From: Flavobacteriales bacterium
Lineage (GTDB): Bacteria > Bacteroidota > Bacteroidia > Flavobacteriales_D > Sanyastnellaceae
Direction: 5' to 3'
Length of the DNA: 64,000 nt
Assembly: GCA_016722445.1 (NCBI GenBank)
Contig: JADKIZ010000004.1
Coordinates: 62,001 to 126,000, forward strand
The notes under the pieces are model-generated. The model saw only the letters and a program-made list of their open reading frames with translations. It made no database searches and was not told where the DNA came from. The translations under genes were made by a program, and so were the position numbers. Shown here piece by piece: positions 50,107 to 59,486 of the stretch. Positions within the stretch are counted from its first letter, which is position 1; every line of letters starts with the position of its first letter.

Positions 50107-50168
50107 TTTCTGTGATCATCTGTATTCCTCACAAATTGTTGTGACATTGCGCCAACGACAATTAGAAT

Positions 50169-50879
50169 ATGGAAAAAATCAAATACCTCCTACCCTTCAT
50201 TCTTCTCTCATTGACATTTGCATGCAAGCAAAAGAAAAATGCGGTTGATCCATCAGATGCACCTCAAGTCAACGCACCTGCCGAAACTTCGACAGAAATT
50301 CCACCTTATCTGAAAGAAAGGAACATGTCGAATTTTCAGTTTCTGAAAATGTGTATGTCCGGATTCTTTTCAAGCGAACTTCAAAGCAAAAATGATTCTG
50401 CGTATTACGATATCTCCTTACATATGATTCCAATATGGAAGGACAGTGAAAATGTTTTCTTTCTTTATGTTGAACAAGCCATGGCTTCTTCACCCAATGA
50501 ACCATATCGACAAAGAATTTATAAAGTCGTAAAAGAGAACGACAATGCATTTACATCGTACATTTATACGATTCCTGAGGAGAAAACTTTCATAGGTAAA
50601 AAAGCTGGTGATCCCATTTTCAATACCATTTCACAAGAAGACATCATTGAAAAACCCGGCTGTGAAGTAAGGTTGTCATTTGATCCTGTAACACAAACAT
50701 TTCAAGGCGGAACTGGCGAGTGCACTTGTCCGAGCGACCGCAACAATGCGAAGTGTGCAACTTCTAAAGTCTCCATATCAGAAGAAAAAATGATTAGTTG
50801 GGATCAGGGATGGGATAATAAAGGAAAACAAGTCTGGGGTGCAACAAAAGGCGGTTACATTTTTATCAGACAACTTTGA
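50169..50879 (+). CDS. CpeT/CpcT-like (DUF1001) lipoprotein
   Basis: A 236-aa lipoprotein with signal sequence LLPFILLSLTFAC (lipobox Cys19). The rest resembles the CpcT/CpeT family: MSGFFSSELQSKNDSAYYDISLHMIPIW, FLYVEQAMASSPNEPYRQRIYKV, YTIPEEKTFIG, GCEVRLSFDPVTQTFQGGTG, CPSDRNNAKCATSKVSISEE, SWDQGWDNKGKQVWGATKGGYIF. In cyanobacteria this family attaches bilin chromophores to phycobiliproteins; many non-phototrophs carry it with no known function. No phycobiliprotein is present here, so a lyase role is unlikely. It is followed by asnB after 14 bp, presumably in one transcript. Confidence 0.82.
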   Translation: MEKIKYLLPFILLSLTFACKQKKNAVDPSDAPQVNAPAETSTEIPPYLKERNMSNFQFLKMCMSGFFSSELQSKNDSAYYDISLHMIPIWKDSENVFFLYVEQAMASSPNEPYRQRIYKVVKENDNAFTSYIYTIPEEKTFIGKKAGDPIFNTISQEDIIEKPGCEVRLSFDPVTQTFQGGTGECTCPSDRNNAKCATSKVSISEEKMISWDQGWDNKGKQVWGATKGGYIFIRQL

Positions 50880-50893
50880 TTTGAAAACATCTC

Positions 50894-52783
50894 ATGTGCG
50901 GAATAGCTGGTGAATATTATTTCAAGCCATCGGAAACATTCGACAATTCGGGTGAGGTGCTGTTGCGCAATGCCCTGAACGCCATGAAACATCGTGGACC
51001 AGATGACCAAGGAATACTTTCACTTGGAACCTGCAGTCTTGGTCACAACAGATTAAAAATCTTGGACCTTTCAGATGCAGCGAATCAACCTATGCGCGAT
51101 AGTACCGGCAGGTATGTTATCGTTTTTAACGGAGAAATTTTCAATCACCGCGAATTGCGCATAGACCTACAAGAAGATGGACATTCATTTAGAACAACGA
51201 GTGATACCGAAGTTCTTTTGCAACTCCTCATCAGAGATAAAGAAAAAGCCATCGCAAAGCTCAATGGATTTTTCGCATTTGCATTTTTCGATATTGAAGA
51301 TCATGAGATCATCATCGCAAGAGATCGGTTCGGTGAAAAACCATTGTGGTACTATACCGATGACAAAAAAATGGTATTCGCAAGTGAGCTCAAAGGACTC
51401 AAGGAATTTAATATTCCACGAAACATTGACGTTGTTTCACTTTCGATGTTTTTCCAGTTTAGCTATATACCCGGACCACATTCCATTTATTCCGGTGTAT
51501 ATAAACTTGAACCAGGACATTATTTATATGCATCGAGATCCGGAGTGCAGCAAATGGAGTGGTACAAAAGTTATACAGATACCGCTGATCGCACGGATGA
51601 GGGACGCATTATTTCTGAATTCAGACAATTGTTGAATGATGCAGTGAAATGCAGGATGCAAGCTGATGTTCCAGTAGGTTGTTTTCTCTCAGGAGGAATG
51701 GATTCATCAGTCATAGCGCGCATCGCTTCTCAAAACACACATCAACTTCGCACTTTTTCTATTGCCATTGAAGACCAACCCTATCTGGATGAAACACCAT
51801 TTGCAGTGGAAGTAGCTTCATACATAGGAAGCAAACATGAAGTGATTCCCATTTCAAATGCGACCATGAGAGATGAAATAGCCACGGTATGGGAAAACCT
51901 GGATGAACCTTTCGCAGACTCCAGTTCGATCGCTGTATCATTATTGTCCCGAAAGGTTAAAGAACACGTCACTGTTGCACTCAGTGGAGATGGTGCTGAT
52001 GAACTTTTAGGTGGATATAATAAGCACACAGCACTTTGGAGATCACTTCATCATGGTATGGCTGAAAAGTTCCTTCCCTACTTCCTTCCATTGATTGACA
52101 TTCTACCTGAGAGCAGAACATCCAACAGGGGCAACAAATTCAGACAACTCAAAAGGTATGCACGCGGACTCAATCTTTCTCTGAAAGGAAGATATCTACT
52201 TTGGGCATCCTGGGCAGATGAGCAAATATGTGAGGAGCTTTTAACTCAAGAGGTGTCGGTGCGAAAAGGAGCTCGCATCAACATGTTTGTGCAGGATATT
52301 CTCGCGAGCGACTTCAATTCTGTTCTGCGGGCAGATCAGAAACTCGTCCTCACCAATGATATGCTGACCAAGGTTGACAGCATGAGCATGCTCCATTCAT
52401 TGGAAGTTAGACCTCCGTTCCTCGATTATCGCTTGGTTGAATTCATCAATTCACTTCCGGTATCTTTTAAAGTCGATAAAAACTCTCGAAAAATTCTTTT
52501 ACAAAAAACTTTCGCTGGCGATTTACCGCATAATGTTTTCAGCAGACCGAAAAGAGGTTTTGAAGTCCCATTGGAACAATGGCTGAGAAACGAACTCAAG
52601 CCTACCGTTTTGTCGTTGCTCGATCCCAAATCCATGCGTAGTGTCGAATTCATCAGACCCGAAGCAGTAAAAAATGTTCTGGATCTCTTTTATCAAAATA
52701 AAAAAAGTGAATACACTTCACTTGTTTATTCATTGGTCGTTTTTGAATATTGGTTTCAAAACAAACACCTTCGTGAATTATGA
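50894..52783 (+). CDS. asnB: Asparagine synthase (glutamine-hydrolysing)
   Basis: Converts aspartate, glutamine and ATP to asparagine. The 629-aa length is normal. Cys2 is the glutaminase nucleophile (MCGIAGEYYF), with NHRLKILDLS-like GHNRLKILDLSDAANQPM and FNGEIFNH (oxyanion region) in the N-terminal Ntn domain. The synthetase domain carries the PPi loop FLSGGMDSSVIA, then LSGDGADELLGGYNKH. In surface-glycan contexts, AsnB-like proteins sometimes act as amidotransferases on sugars, so another substrate is possible, but the separate operon and canonical residues favour asparagine. The end of the gene lies inside a TTATGAAT-type repeat. Confidence 0.93.
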   Translation: MCGIAGEYYFKPSETFDNSGEVLLRNALNAMKHRGPDDQGILSLGTCSLGHNRLKILDLSDAANQPMRDSTGRYVIVFNGEIFNHRELRIDLQEDGHSFRTTSDTEVLLQLLIRDKEKAIAKLNGFFAFAFFDIEDHEIIIARDRFGEKPLWYYTDDKKMVFASELKGLKEFNIPRNIDVVSLSMFFQFSYIPGPHSIYSGVYKLEPGHYLYASRSGVQQMEWYKSYTDTADRTDEGRIISEFRQLLNDAVKCRMQADVPVGCFLSGGMDSSVIARIASQNTHQLRTFSIAIEDQPYLDETPFAVEVASYIGSKHEVIPISNATMRDEIATVWENLDEPFADSSSIAVSLLSRKVKEHVTVALSGDGADELLGGYNKHTALWRSLHHGMAEKFLPYFLPLIDILPESRTSNRGNKFRQLKRYARGLNLSLKGRYLLWASWADEQICEELLTQEVSVRKGARINMFVQDILASDFNSVLRADQKLVLTNDMLTKVDSMSMLHSLEVRPPFLDYRLVEFINSLPVSFKVDKNSRKILLQKTFAGDLPHNVFSRPKRGFEVPLEQWLRNELKPTVLSLLDPKSMRSVEFIRPEAVKNVLDLFYQNKKSEYTSLVYSLVVFEYWFQNKHLREL

Positions 52784-52890
52784 ATTATGAAGTATGAATT
52801 ATGCCGCCTGAGGAAATAGACTGGACACCAATAAACATCTTTCAGAAGGCCTAATACCATATACTTAGTAACTAACAACCAGCTTCTCCA
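52780..52890. repeat. Interspersed element, left copy of an inverted pair
   Basis: It begins GAATTATGAAGTATGAATTATGCC overlapping the asnB stop (shown here only as its first module) and continues with GAAATAG, then CTAATACC-ATATACTTAGTA. The reverse complement of 57130-57245 shows the same modules in the same order, so the two are inverted imperfect copies about 110 bp long. They enclose the two-component and T9SS genes. Confidence 0.65.
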
Positions 52891-52905
52891 TACTCACGAC
52901 ACTAC

Positions 52906-53565
52906 TCACACTCCCAATATCCCATTATTGCGTAGAAAATCGATCAATGCAGCTTCTCCTTTTGTACCGGTTTTGCGATAAATGTTCTTTCGGTGCGTTT
53001 CAACTGTCCGTTCACTGATGAAGAGCTCTTCAGCAATTTTCTTATTGGTTAGACGTCGTTCAATGCACTTCACGATATCTAATTCTCTTCCTGATAACCT
53101 TAATTTGTGTTGTTCATTTACAACACGAGAGAAAAATCGCATAAGACCCGCAGCTTCTTTCGAATAATACATGCCTCCTTTTTTGATGGTGTCTATTGCG
53201 CGAAGCAATTCTTCTCTACCAGCTGCTTTTGAAACAAAACCTTCTACCTTGACATCTTCAATCAGCTCATGCACCACTTTAGCGTCTTCATTCATGGACA
53301 GAACAAGAATCCGTATTTCAGGAAAATGATACTTTACATATCTGGAGACTTCTACACCGCTTTTTTGATTTGGAAGAATGATATCCGTGATCACAATGTC
53401 AACTTCAATTATTTTCAACTGAGCCAGAAAATCATCGCTATTGGTGGATTCCACAGCAACAATCAAATTGGCTTCATCTTTTAGAAGCAGCTTTAGACCG
53501 TCGATCACAATTTTATGATCATCAAGTAAGGCAAGTCGTGTAATTGAAGGTTTTCCAGCTGCCAT
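52906..53565 (-). CDS. LuxR/NarL-family response regulator
   Basis: A 219-aa transcription factor. The REC domain has the acidic pair LLDDHK, phospho-acceptor Asp in VDIVITDIILPN (~residue 57), and the conserved Lys in GFVSKAAGREELL. The C-terminal GerE/LuxR HTH is SGRELDIVKCIERRLTNKKIAEELFISERTVETHRKNIYRKTG. It starts 4 bp after the histidine kinase stop, so the pair forms one two-component operon. Targets unknown. Confidence 0.93.
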   Translation of the reverse strand: MAAGKPSITRLALLDDHKIVIDGLKLLLKDEANLIVAVESTNSDDFLAQLKIIEVDIVITDIILPNQKSGVEVSRYVKYHFPEIRILVLSMNEDAKVVHELIEDVKVEGFVSKAAGREELLRAIDTIKKGGMYYSKEAAGLMRFFSRVVNEQHKLRLSGRELDIVKCIERRLTNKKIAEELFISERTVETHRKNIYRKTGTKGEAALIDFLRNNGILGV

Positions 53566-53569
53566 GAAT

Positions 53570-55408
53570 TCACGTCGTTACTGGTAAATTGAATTGTATA
53601 CAAGTACCTTGATTCGGGTTAGTATCCAGATAAAAATGTCCTTGCAAATGTTCAACTCGCGATTGCATGGACTTCAGGCCGATACCCAATCCGGAATCAT
53701 CTGCTTTGTCGAAACCTACGCCATCATCCTCTACTGATACTTCTAATTGGTCGTTTTCCAAAACAAGGGATATAAAAATGTTTTTGGCAGAGGCATGCTT
53801 CAATACATTCTGAACACTTTCCTGAATAATACGATACACAACTATTGCTAGATTATTATTTAAGGATTTAAAATCCCCTTTGGTGAAAACTTCAATTTTC
53901 ACCTCTGTGTTGAGCAGTTTATACCCCAATTCATGCACCACTTTTCCGAGTCCTTCCTTTTCAAAACTCGCTGGCATGATGGTATGCGAAATTCGACGGA
54001 TTTCAATGGTAGATTCTTCAACAAGCTCATGAATATTCTGAATGATATTTAATATTTCTTCCGACTCGCTGGCACTTGATTTTTGCAATGATTCAATATT
54101 CATTTTTACCACAACCAGATTTTGCACCACACTGTCGTGGAGATTTTCGGAAATTCGTTTGCGTTCTTCTTCCTCAGTTTCGCGAACAGCTTTATCAAGA
54201 GCAAGTCTGTTCAACTCTTCATTTTCCTTTTGAGCAATCAATCTATTTTTCTTTTTCGCCTGTATCAAAACAAAAAGCAATACCAGCAACAAAACAAACA
54301 CTGCGGCAATAGCAATAAAATAAGAGTTTTTCTTTTGAAGTGCCAATTGTTGCTCCAGGATTACATTTTCTTTGTTTTGAATGTCGTACTGCGCATAGGT
54401 GAATTCAAACTTATCACGTGCAATCGTTGCTTCTTGCTGATTATAGAGCTCAAGGTACTTGAGCGCTTCTTCTTGATTGCCCAATGCTTTGTATATCTCA
54501 TAGAGCCTTTTCAAAGAGAGACTGATGTATTCCGGCGCATCCAATTCTTGCGCCAGTTGATACGATTTTTCTGCATAATAAAGTGATTGAGAAAAGTTCT
54601 GTGTGCAAACCAAAAAATAATTGGCTACCGATCGATACAAATTTCCAATGGCATAGGAGTATGCTGATGAGAGAGGATACTCCTCGCTTTTTTTCACATA
54701 TAGCAAAACATTTTCTTCATCGCACATTTCCGAATAAATAATTCCCAAACTGGCCAAAGTGGTGATATGTAACAATGGATCGATCTTGCTTTGATGAAGC
54801 AACTCTGCCTCGTGAAAATAGCGCAGGGCTGTCTGATTGTCTTTGTGACTGACATTGTAGTAACTACCCAACCATTGTTTAACGATGATCTGCAATTCAA
54901 CATCACCAGATTCGACGGCTAATTTTTCCGCGGGTAAAAGATAATCTTGCAGAATAGCTTCATTTTGTGCAGGGCTGTTTTGAGCAATTTCATTCCACAA
55001 TTTAAAGAAGGCTATTCTACATAGGCAATTTACCCACTGCTTGCTGCGATGTTCTTGCTCAAAGATTGTTCTGGCTTCTTGTGCCAAGGTAAGTCCCTTC
55101 TGGTAATCTCCCGTGTGTTCTGTATACCAATACGCGTAATTTGAAAGATACACAGCATCTAAAAAAGCACTTTTCTGATTCTTTCTCTGTTCATTCAGGG
55201 TGTTCAAATCAGCTGCAATACTGTCATGATTGATTCGTATGGCAAGTGAAAGCCAGCGATCGCAATTTTCTATGCGATCATCACCTGTACCTTGTTGCCA
55301 CCACCTGGTGCGCAGCGAATCGAAGTGATCAACCTCACCAAAGGATAAGTTACCGGCAAAAAGCAGGAATGTTAGAATCAGCCATCTTAAATTACCGGTG
55401 AAGTGCAT
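53570..55408 (-). CDS. TPR-containing sensor histidine kinase (HisKA_3)
   Basis: A 612-aa sensor. The start at 55408 (MHFTGNLRWLILTFLLFAGNLSFG) gives a signal peptide. Next is a periplasmic region of about 350 residues with TPR-like helices (ALRYFHEAELL, SLYYAEKSYQLAQEL, EEALKYLELYNQQEA). A TM helix follows (FIAIAAVFVLLLVLLFVLIQ), then a coiled stretch and a HisKA_3 dimerisation domain with the phosphorylated His in EEERKRISENLHDSVVQNLV, and an HATPase_c domain (DDGVGFDKADDSGLGIGLKSM). This layout is common in Bacteroidota. The signal is unknown. The adjacent T9SS gene (51 bp upstream of the operon, same strand) may be a target or ligand. Confidence 0.9.
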   Translation of the reverse strand: MHFTGNLRWLILTFLLFAGNLSFGEVDHFDSLRTRWWQQGTGDDRIENCDRWLSLAIRINHDSIAADLNTLNEQRKNQKSAFLDAVYLSNYAYWYTEHTGDYQKGLTLAQEARTIFEQEHRSKQWVNCLCRIAFFKLWNEIAQNSPAQNEAILQDYLLPAEKLAVESGDVELQIIVKQWLGSYYNVSHKDNQTALRYFHEAELLHQSKIDPLLHITTLASLGIIYSEMCDEENVLLYVKKSEEYPLSSAYSYAIGNLYRSVANYFLVCTQNFSQSLYYAEKSYQLAQELDAPEYISLSLKRLYEIYKALGNQEEALKYLELYNQQEATIARDKFEFTYAQYDIQNKENVILEQQLALQKKNSYFIAIAAVFVLLLVLLFVLIQAKKKNRLIAQKENEELNRLALDKAVRETEEEERKRISENLHDSVVQNLVVVKMNIESLQKSSASESEEILNIIQNIHELVEESTIEIRRISHTIMPASFEKEGLGKVVHELGYKLLNTEVKIEVFTKGDFKSLNNNLAIVVYRIIQESVQNVLKHASAKNIFISLVLENDQLEVSVEDDGVGFDKADDSGLGIGLKSMQSRVEHLQGHFYLDTNPNQGTCIQFNLPVTT

Positions 55409-55492
55409 AAAAAGGATGTGGATTCCAAATATAGGCACCATATGACTTGCGATTTTCTACAGCAAGACTAAAACTCCTCAACTGGATACGGA

Positions 55493-57016
55493 TTATCTGC
55501 TCACCATAAAAGGCTGATGAATTTCGCGTCCGTCGTTGACTATTTTCAGCAAGTAATAACCGGAAGCCACATCACTCAAGCGGATTGGAATTGTACCACC
55601 TAGCGTTTGTTGTTCATTTAAAATTATTCTTCCTGTAAAGTCGATCACTTGCAATTGTGCCATACCAGCGAGTTGGCGCGTGTCGAGCTGGAAGTCACCA
55701 TTGTTTGGATTCGGATAAATCCTCAACTGAGAAAGCGATGTTTCTTTTACGCCATTGACTTCATCAAAGAGTAATTCAATGCGATAAGATCTGCAAGCTG
55801 GGTAAGCGTATGCAGAGTATGTTTTGAGATAAAATGTATCGGCATTCAGTGTTTCGAAATGCATGGTATCCACTGCGGGAACGCCATATAAACCAATAGG
55901 AGCTGTGAATGGAGCACCTACATAATTGGCGGTGTGATCATACAATTGCACAGTGTTGCCACCAGTACCATCTCCGGTATGGGTTTCCGTGTGAATCACT
56001 ACTTTCAGAAATCCATCTACAGGTTTATAAAATTTAAAAATGTCTTCTTGTGTACCTCCCCAATAGTAACTAGCTCCGAGATATTGATTGCCCTCAATTG
56101 GTTCGAATGCATTTACCAGTTGTGCCTCGGCGAAGAAGTTATTCGGCTCTGAATCATTCCCGAATACCATTGGAATAACATCATATCGAATGCGGTATGC
56201 ATAGCCGCGATCGTAGTAATTTGTTGTATTCAAAGAAAAGTACATCGTATCGTTACCGATACATTCCCAGATGAGTGTATCCGAGTTGGTGCTTGGAAAA
56301 GAGGCAACCGGAGAACTTTGAGCATACCATGCCGAACCATTGATCGTATGAATATTCACGGAAATATTATTGCTCCCAGTACTTTCGGCTTGTGAATCAA
56401 TGAACAGACGAACAGTTCCATTCATAGGCGGAACGAAAGCATAAAAGTCCGTTCCATCTTGTCCTGATCCTTGTGGATGAGGATAAAAACTTAAGTGACC
56501 TTCTGTTGATTCGTCGTAGTTGAGAAACTCTGCTGTCGCAAAAGTTGAATTGGGTTCATTGTCATTGGTAAATGCTGCATCGACCAATTCCCATGAAAGT
56601 GTGTAGTTATAGCAATATGAAAATGCATAACCAGAATATACCTGAATGTAATAGGTACCAGCTTCGAGACAGCACCACTCAAAGACATCATCCATCATTG
56701 CCCCGTTTTCACCCGCAAGTGGAACATAAGAGTACCATGGATCATTCGCAGCCGTGAATAGTTGAAATTGAAGTGCCGTCGATGGATTGATTCCTTCACC
56801 AGAAACGCCCGTGTGAATACGAAGTACACCGTCTTGAGGCATTACTACCTGAAAGAAATCAGGCTCATTCCACATGCACGTTTGACCAGTTAAAACAGTA
56901 TTCTCAGGAAGGTTGTTACCCGACAAAAGTGGTTCGTTGGGTTCTGTTTCGTTGATTTGAGAATAGGTACTTGTAGAAAGTACAAAAGTCAAGAAAAGGA
57001 GTAAAAGTTTGTTCAT
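55493..57016 (-). CDS. Secreted T9SS type A protein with three pre-peptidase-like domains
   Basis: A 507-aa secreted protein with signal peptide MNKLLLLFLTFVLSTSTYSQ. Three related beta-sandwich modules begin ETEPNEPLLSGNNLP, DNEPNSTFATAEFLN and DSEPNNFFAEAQLVN. Each contains D-x-F-x-F/V and an FY-rich stretch typical of pre-peptidase C-terminal (PPC) domains. A T9SS type A sorting domain from LRIYPNPNNGDFQL closes the chain. No enzymatic domain, so it is presumably structural or substrate-binding. A Bacteroidota-type -7 element lies 26 bp upstream of the ATG. Confidence 0.87.
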   Translation of the reverse strand: MNKLLLLFLTFVLSTSTYSQINETEPNEPLLSGNNLPENTVLTGQTCMWNEPDFFQVVMPQDGVLRIHTGVSGEGINPSTALQFQLFTAANDPWYSYVPLAGENGAMMDDVFEWCCLEAGTYYIQVYSGYAFSYCYNYTLSWELVDAAFTNDNEPNSTFATAEFLNYDESTEGHLSFYPHPQGSGQDGTDFYAFVPPMNGTVRLFIDSQAESTGSNNISVNIHTINGSAWYAQSSPVASFPSTNSDTLIWECIGNDTMYFSLNTTNYYDRGYAYRIRYDVIPMVFGNDSEPNNFFAEAQLVNAFEPIEGNQYLGASYYWGGTQEDIFKFYKPVDGFLKVVIHTETHTGDGTGGNTVQLYDHTANYVGAPFTAPIGLYGVPAVDTMHFETLNADTFYLKTYSAYAYPACRSYRIELLFDEVNGVKETSLSQLRIYPNPNNGDFQLDTRQLAGMAQLQVIDFTGRIILNEQQTLGGTIPIRLSDVASGYYLLKIVNDGREIHQPFMVSR

Positions 57017-57041
57017 AGTGAATCAGAGTGTTAGATCGCAA

Positions 57042-57049
57042 CAAACATA
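57042..57049 (-). promoter_or_regulatory. Candidate -7 element (TAnnTTTG type)
   Basis: TATGTTTG on the minus strand matches the Bacteroidota -7 consensus TAnnTTTG exactly, 26 bp upstream of the ATG at 57016. A clear -33 TTG at the usual spacing was not found. Confidence 0.4.
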
Positions 57050-57129
57050 TTTTGGAGCGAGTCAGCGCGGATACCCAATGTTGGGTAAACTGCTGGGGAG
57101 ATCCCCGTTGGTTAGAGTTCGCTCCTCAC

Positions 57130-57245
57130 GAGTGAGTAGTGGGTATAAGATACTAGGTATTAGGTATTAGGTCCCGCTGAATGATCTCTATAGAAGTTGA
57201 AGCTATTTCATGAGGAGGCATAATTCATAATTCATAATTCAAAAC
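57130..57245. repeat. Interspersed element, right copy of an inverted pair
   Basis: Contains ACTAGGTATTAGGTATTAGG, then GAGGCATAATTCATAATTC. Read on the minus strand it matches 52780-52890 module by module. The intergenic space between the divergent T9SS and ABC-transporter genes (57017-57316) otherwise shows nothing clear beyond the -7 element. Confidence 0.65.
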
Positions 57246-57316
57246 TTGCCTTCTTCCCTCACAGAAATAATCTGTGTTAACATCCCAAACAACTTCATCA
57301 AGGTAATTTCGCCGGA

Positions 57317-59089
57317 ATGTTTTCTGATTTGAAAATTCTGCTGCACTATCTGCGACCTTCATCCAAATTGCTATTTCTGGCGCTTGGACTGGCGGCCATT
57401 AACCAATGCTTTTCGTTGTTGGATCCGTTGATTACAGGTAAACTCATCGATAAATTGGGTACTCACCGTGATCAATATGGCATGGACTGGAATATGTTTT
57501 CGAAAGACCTTCTTGTCTTTCTCTTGCTTTCAATGGGTGTTGCAATGATCAGTCGTATTGCCAAAAACTTCCAGGATTATTTTACCAATGTCGTGATACA
57601 GCGCACGGGTGCAAGCATGTACACTGATGGAATACGTCATTCTCTTGAATTGCCCTATGAGATTTTCGAAGACCAGCGCAGTGGGGAAACATTGGGAAAA
57701 CTCCAGAAAGTCAGAACCGACAGCGAAAGATTCATTACTTCATTCATCGGGATTTTTTTCCAAAGCATAGTGGGTGTAATATTCGTGGTGGTTTATGCGA
57801 TCAAGGTACATTGGCTTATTGCTCCTGTCTTCCTTGCGACCGTTCCTCTTCTGGCCATTGTGAGCAGTCTTTTGAGTAAAAAGATCAAGGTCATTTCAAA
57901 AAATATTCTCGGAGAAACAACATCCCTTGCAGGTAGCACCACAGAATCATTGCGCAACATAGAATTGGTGAAAGGTCTTGGCCTGGCCGAGCAGGAAATT
58001 GGCAGATTGAATAAAGTAACGACCAAAATTCTTGGACTTGAACTCCGCAAAGTGAAATACATCAGATCGCTGAGTTTTGTGCAAGGTACAACGGTAAATT
58101 TTCTGCGAACATGCCTCATTTTCCTGCTCTATTTTCTGCTATTTAAAAACCAGGTGACATTGGGACAGTTGATGACGTTGATGTTCTACAGCTTCTTCAT
58201 CTTTGGTCCATTACAGGAAATGGGCAATGTCATTGCGACCTATCGGGAGGCGCAGGCTTCACTCAAAAATTTTGAAGACATACTAAACACCCCCAAAGAG
58301 CCTAAACCCGAACATCCGGTTACATTACACGACGTCACCACATTTAGTTTTGACCACGTTACTTTCAAACACAAAACGGCCAAAACATATGCTGTCAACG
58401 ACATTTCGTTTCAGGTCAAACAAGGAGAAACCATCGCATTTGTCGGGCCTTCCGGAAGTGGAAAAACAACGATGGTGAAATTGCTTGTTGGATTATATAG
58501 GCCTACCTCAGGAAGCATTTTCTACAACGGCCAAAATGGCGAAAGCATCGATCATATACGGTTGCGCGAACAAATTGGAATGGTGACTCAAGACACCCAA
58601 CTTTTTGCCGGAACGATCCGCGAAAACATGCTCTTCGTGAAACCTCAGGCAACGGACGATGAAATCAAACTAGCACTTGAGCGTGCATCATGTCAGAAAT
58701 TGCTGGCACGTGCCGAAAACGGAATCCATTCGATGATTGGTGAAGGCGGCATAAAAATTTCCGGAGGCGAAAAACAAAGGCTATCCATTGCTCGCGCACT
58801 TCTCCGACAACCCAATCTATTGATCATGGATGAAGCCACTTCTGCACTCGATTCGATGACAGAAGAAGAAATTACAGCCACCGTAAAGGAAATTCACCAA
58901 GCGCAGAAAATAATCACCATACTCATTGCTCACAGACTTTCCACTGTCATGCATGCAGATAGGATCTATGTATTGGAACATGGCCAAATTGTAGAAGAAG
59001 GAAACCACACTAAACTTGTTGAAGAAAAAGGACTCTACTATGCGATGTGGAGACAACAAATTGGAGAAAGAAAACCAAGTTACGCCTGA
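57317..59089 (+). CDS. ABC transporter, fused permease and ATPase (MsbA/multidrug type)
   Basis: A 590-aa type IV exporter half-transporter. The N-terminal six-helix domain (residues ~1-330, e.g. LLFLALGLAAINQCFSLLDPLITG) is followed by an NBD with Walker A VGPSGSGKTTMVKLL, Q-loop GMVTQDTQLF, signature ISGGEKQRLSIARALL, Walker B LLIMDEATSALDSM and H-loop IAHRLSTV. It would act as a homodimer exporting lipids, drugs or peptides. Substrate unknown; it is not beside glycan genes. It is convergent with the tatA-like gene and overlaps its end by 10 bp. Confidence 0.92.
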   Translation: MFSDLKILLHYLRPSSKLLFLALGLAAINQCFSLLDPLITGKLIDKLGTHRDQYGMDWNMFSKDLLVFLLLSMGVAMISRIAKNFQDYFTNVVIQRTGASMYTDGIRHSLELPYEIFEDQRSGETLGKLQKVRTDSERFITSFIGIFFQSIVGVIFVVVYAIKVHWLIAPVFLATVPLLAIVSSLLSKKIKVISKNILGETTSLAGSTTESLRNIELVKGLGLAEQEIGRLNKVTTKILGLELRKVKYIRSLSFVQGTTVNFLRTCLIFLLYFLLFKNQVTLGQLMTLMFYSFFIFGPLQEMGNVIATYREAQASLKNFEDILNTPKEPKPEHPVTLHDVTTFSFDHVTFKHKTAKTYAVNDISFQVKQGETIAFVGPSGSGKTTMVKLLVGLYRPTSGSIFYNGQNGESIDHIRLREQIGMVTQDTQLFAGTIRENMLFVKPQATDDEIKLALERASCQKLLARAENGIHSMIGEGGIKISGGEKQRLSIARALLRQPNLLIMDEATSALDSMTEEEITATVKEIHQAQKIITILIAHRLSTVMHADRIYVLEHGQIVEEGNHTKLVEEKGLYYAMWRQQIGERKPSYA

Positions 59090-59370
59090 GGCGCATCTTT
59101 ATCCGTGCTCTCTGGAGTAACAGACGCCGCAGTATGAGTAACAACCGGCTGTTTGGGACTGGTATCAGCGATATCCAATTGATCAGGTCGAACTTCTGTT
59201 TGTTTGCGGATATCGTTCGCGCTTTTCATGATTTCATTTTGGACATCACGAGAAGCATTTTTAAACTGATAGACTGCCTTTCCCAGTGTTTGCGCCAAAG
59301 CTGGTACTCCCTTTGCTCCAAAAAACAAAAGGTAGACAAACAATATCAATATGATCTCACCTGAACTCAC
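59080..59370 (-). CDS. tatA: Twin-arginine translocase TatA/TatE-like protein
   Basis: A 96-aa protein with a short N-terminal TM helix (IILILFVYLLFFGAKGVPAL), the Phe-Gly hinge (FFGAKGVPALAQTLGKAV), then an amphipathic helix and an acidic polar tail (TDKDAPQA). TatA pores export folded proteins with twin-arginine signals. No tatC lies in the window. The last 10 bp overlap the tail of the convergent ABC gene. TatA versus TatB cannot be separated firmly; the hinge and short length favour TatA. Confidence 0.85.
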   Translation of the reverse strand: MSSGEIILILFVYLLFFGAKGVPALAQTLGKAVYQFKNASRDVQNEIMKSANDIRKQTEVRPDQLDIADTSPKQPVVTHTAASVTPESTDKDAPQA

Positions 59371-59486
59371 GACGCAAAATTACTTCGCTTTGTGCTGACT
59401 TGTGTCCGATAAAAATAAATCAGGTTGTGAGGACAACAACACCAACACTTCCTATACTTTCGAAGCCGTTTTAATCACATCCTGAT

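Noticed and set aside
50894..52783. AsnB-like glycan amidotransferase belonging to the sugar cluster
   Set aside because: It is on the opposite strand in a separate transcript, and has canonical asparagine synthase residues.
52780..57245. Insertion sequence or composite transposon
   Set aside because: The inverted elements are too diverged and no transposase lies between them.
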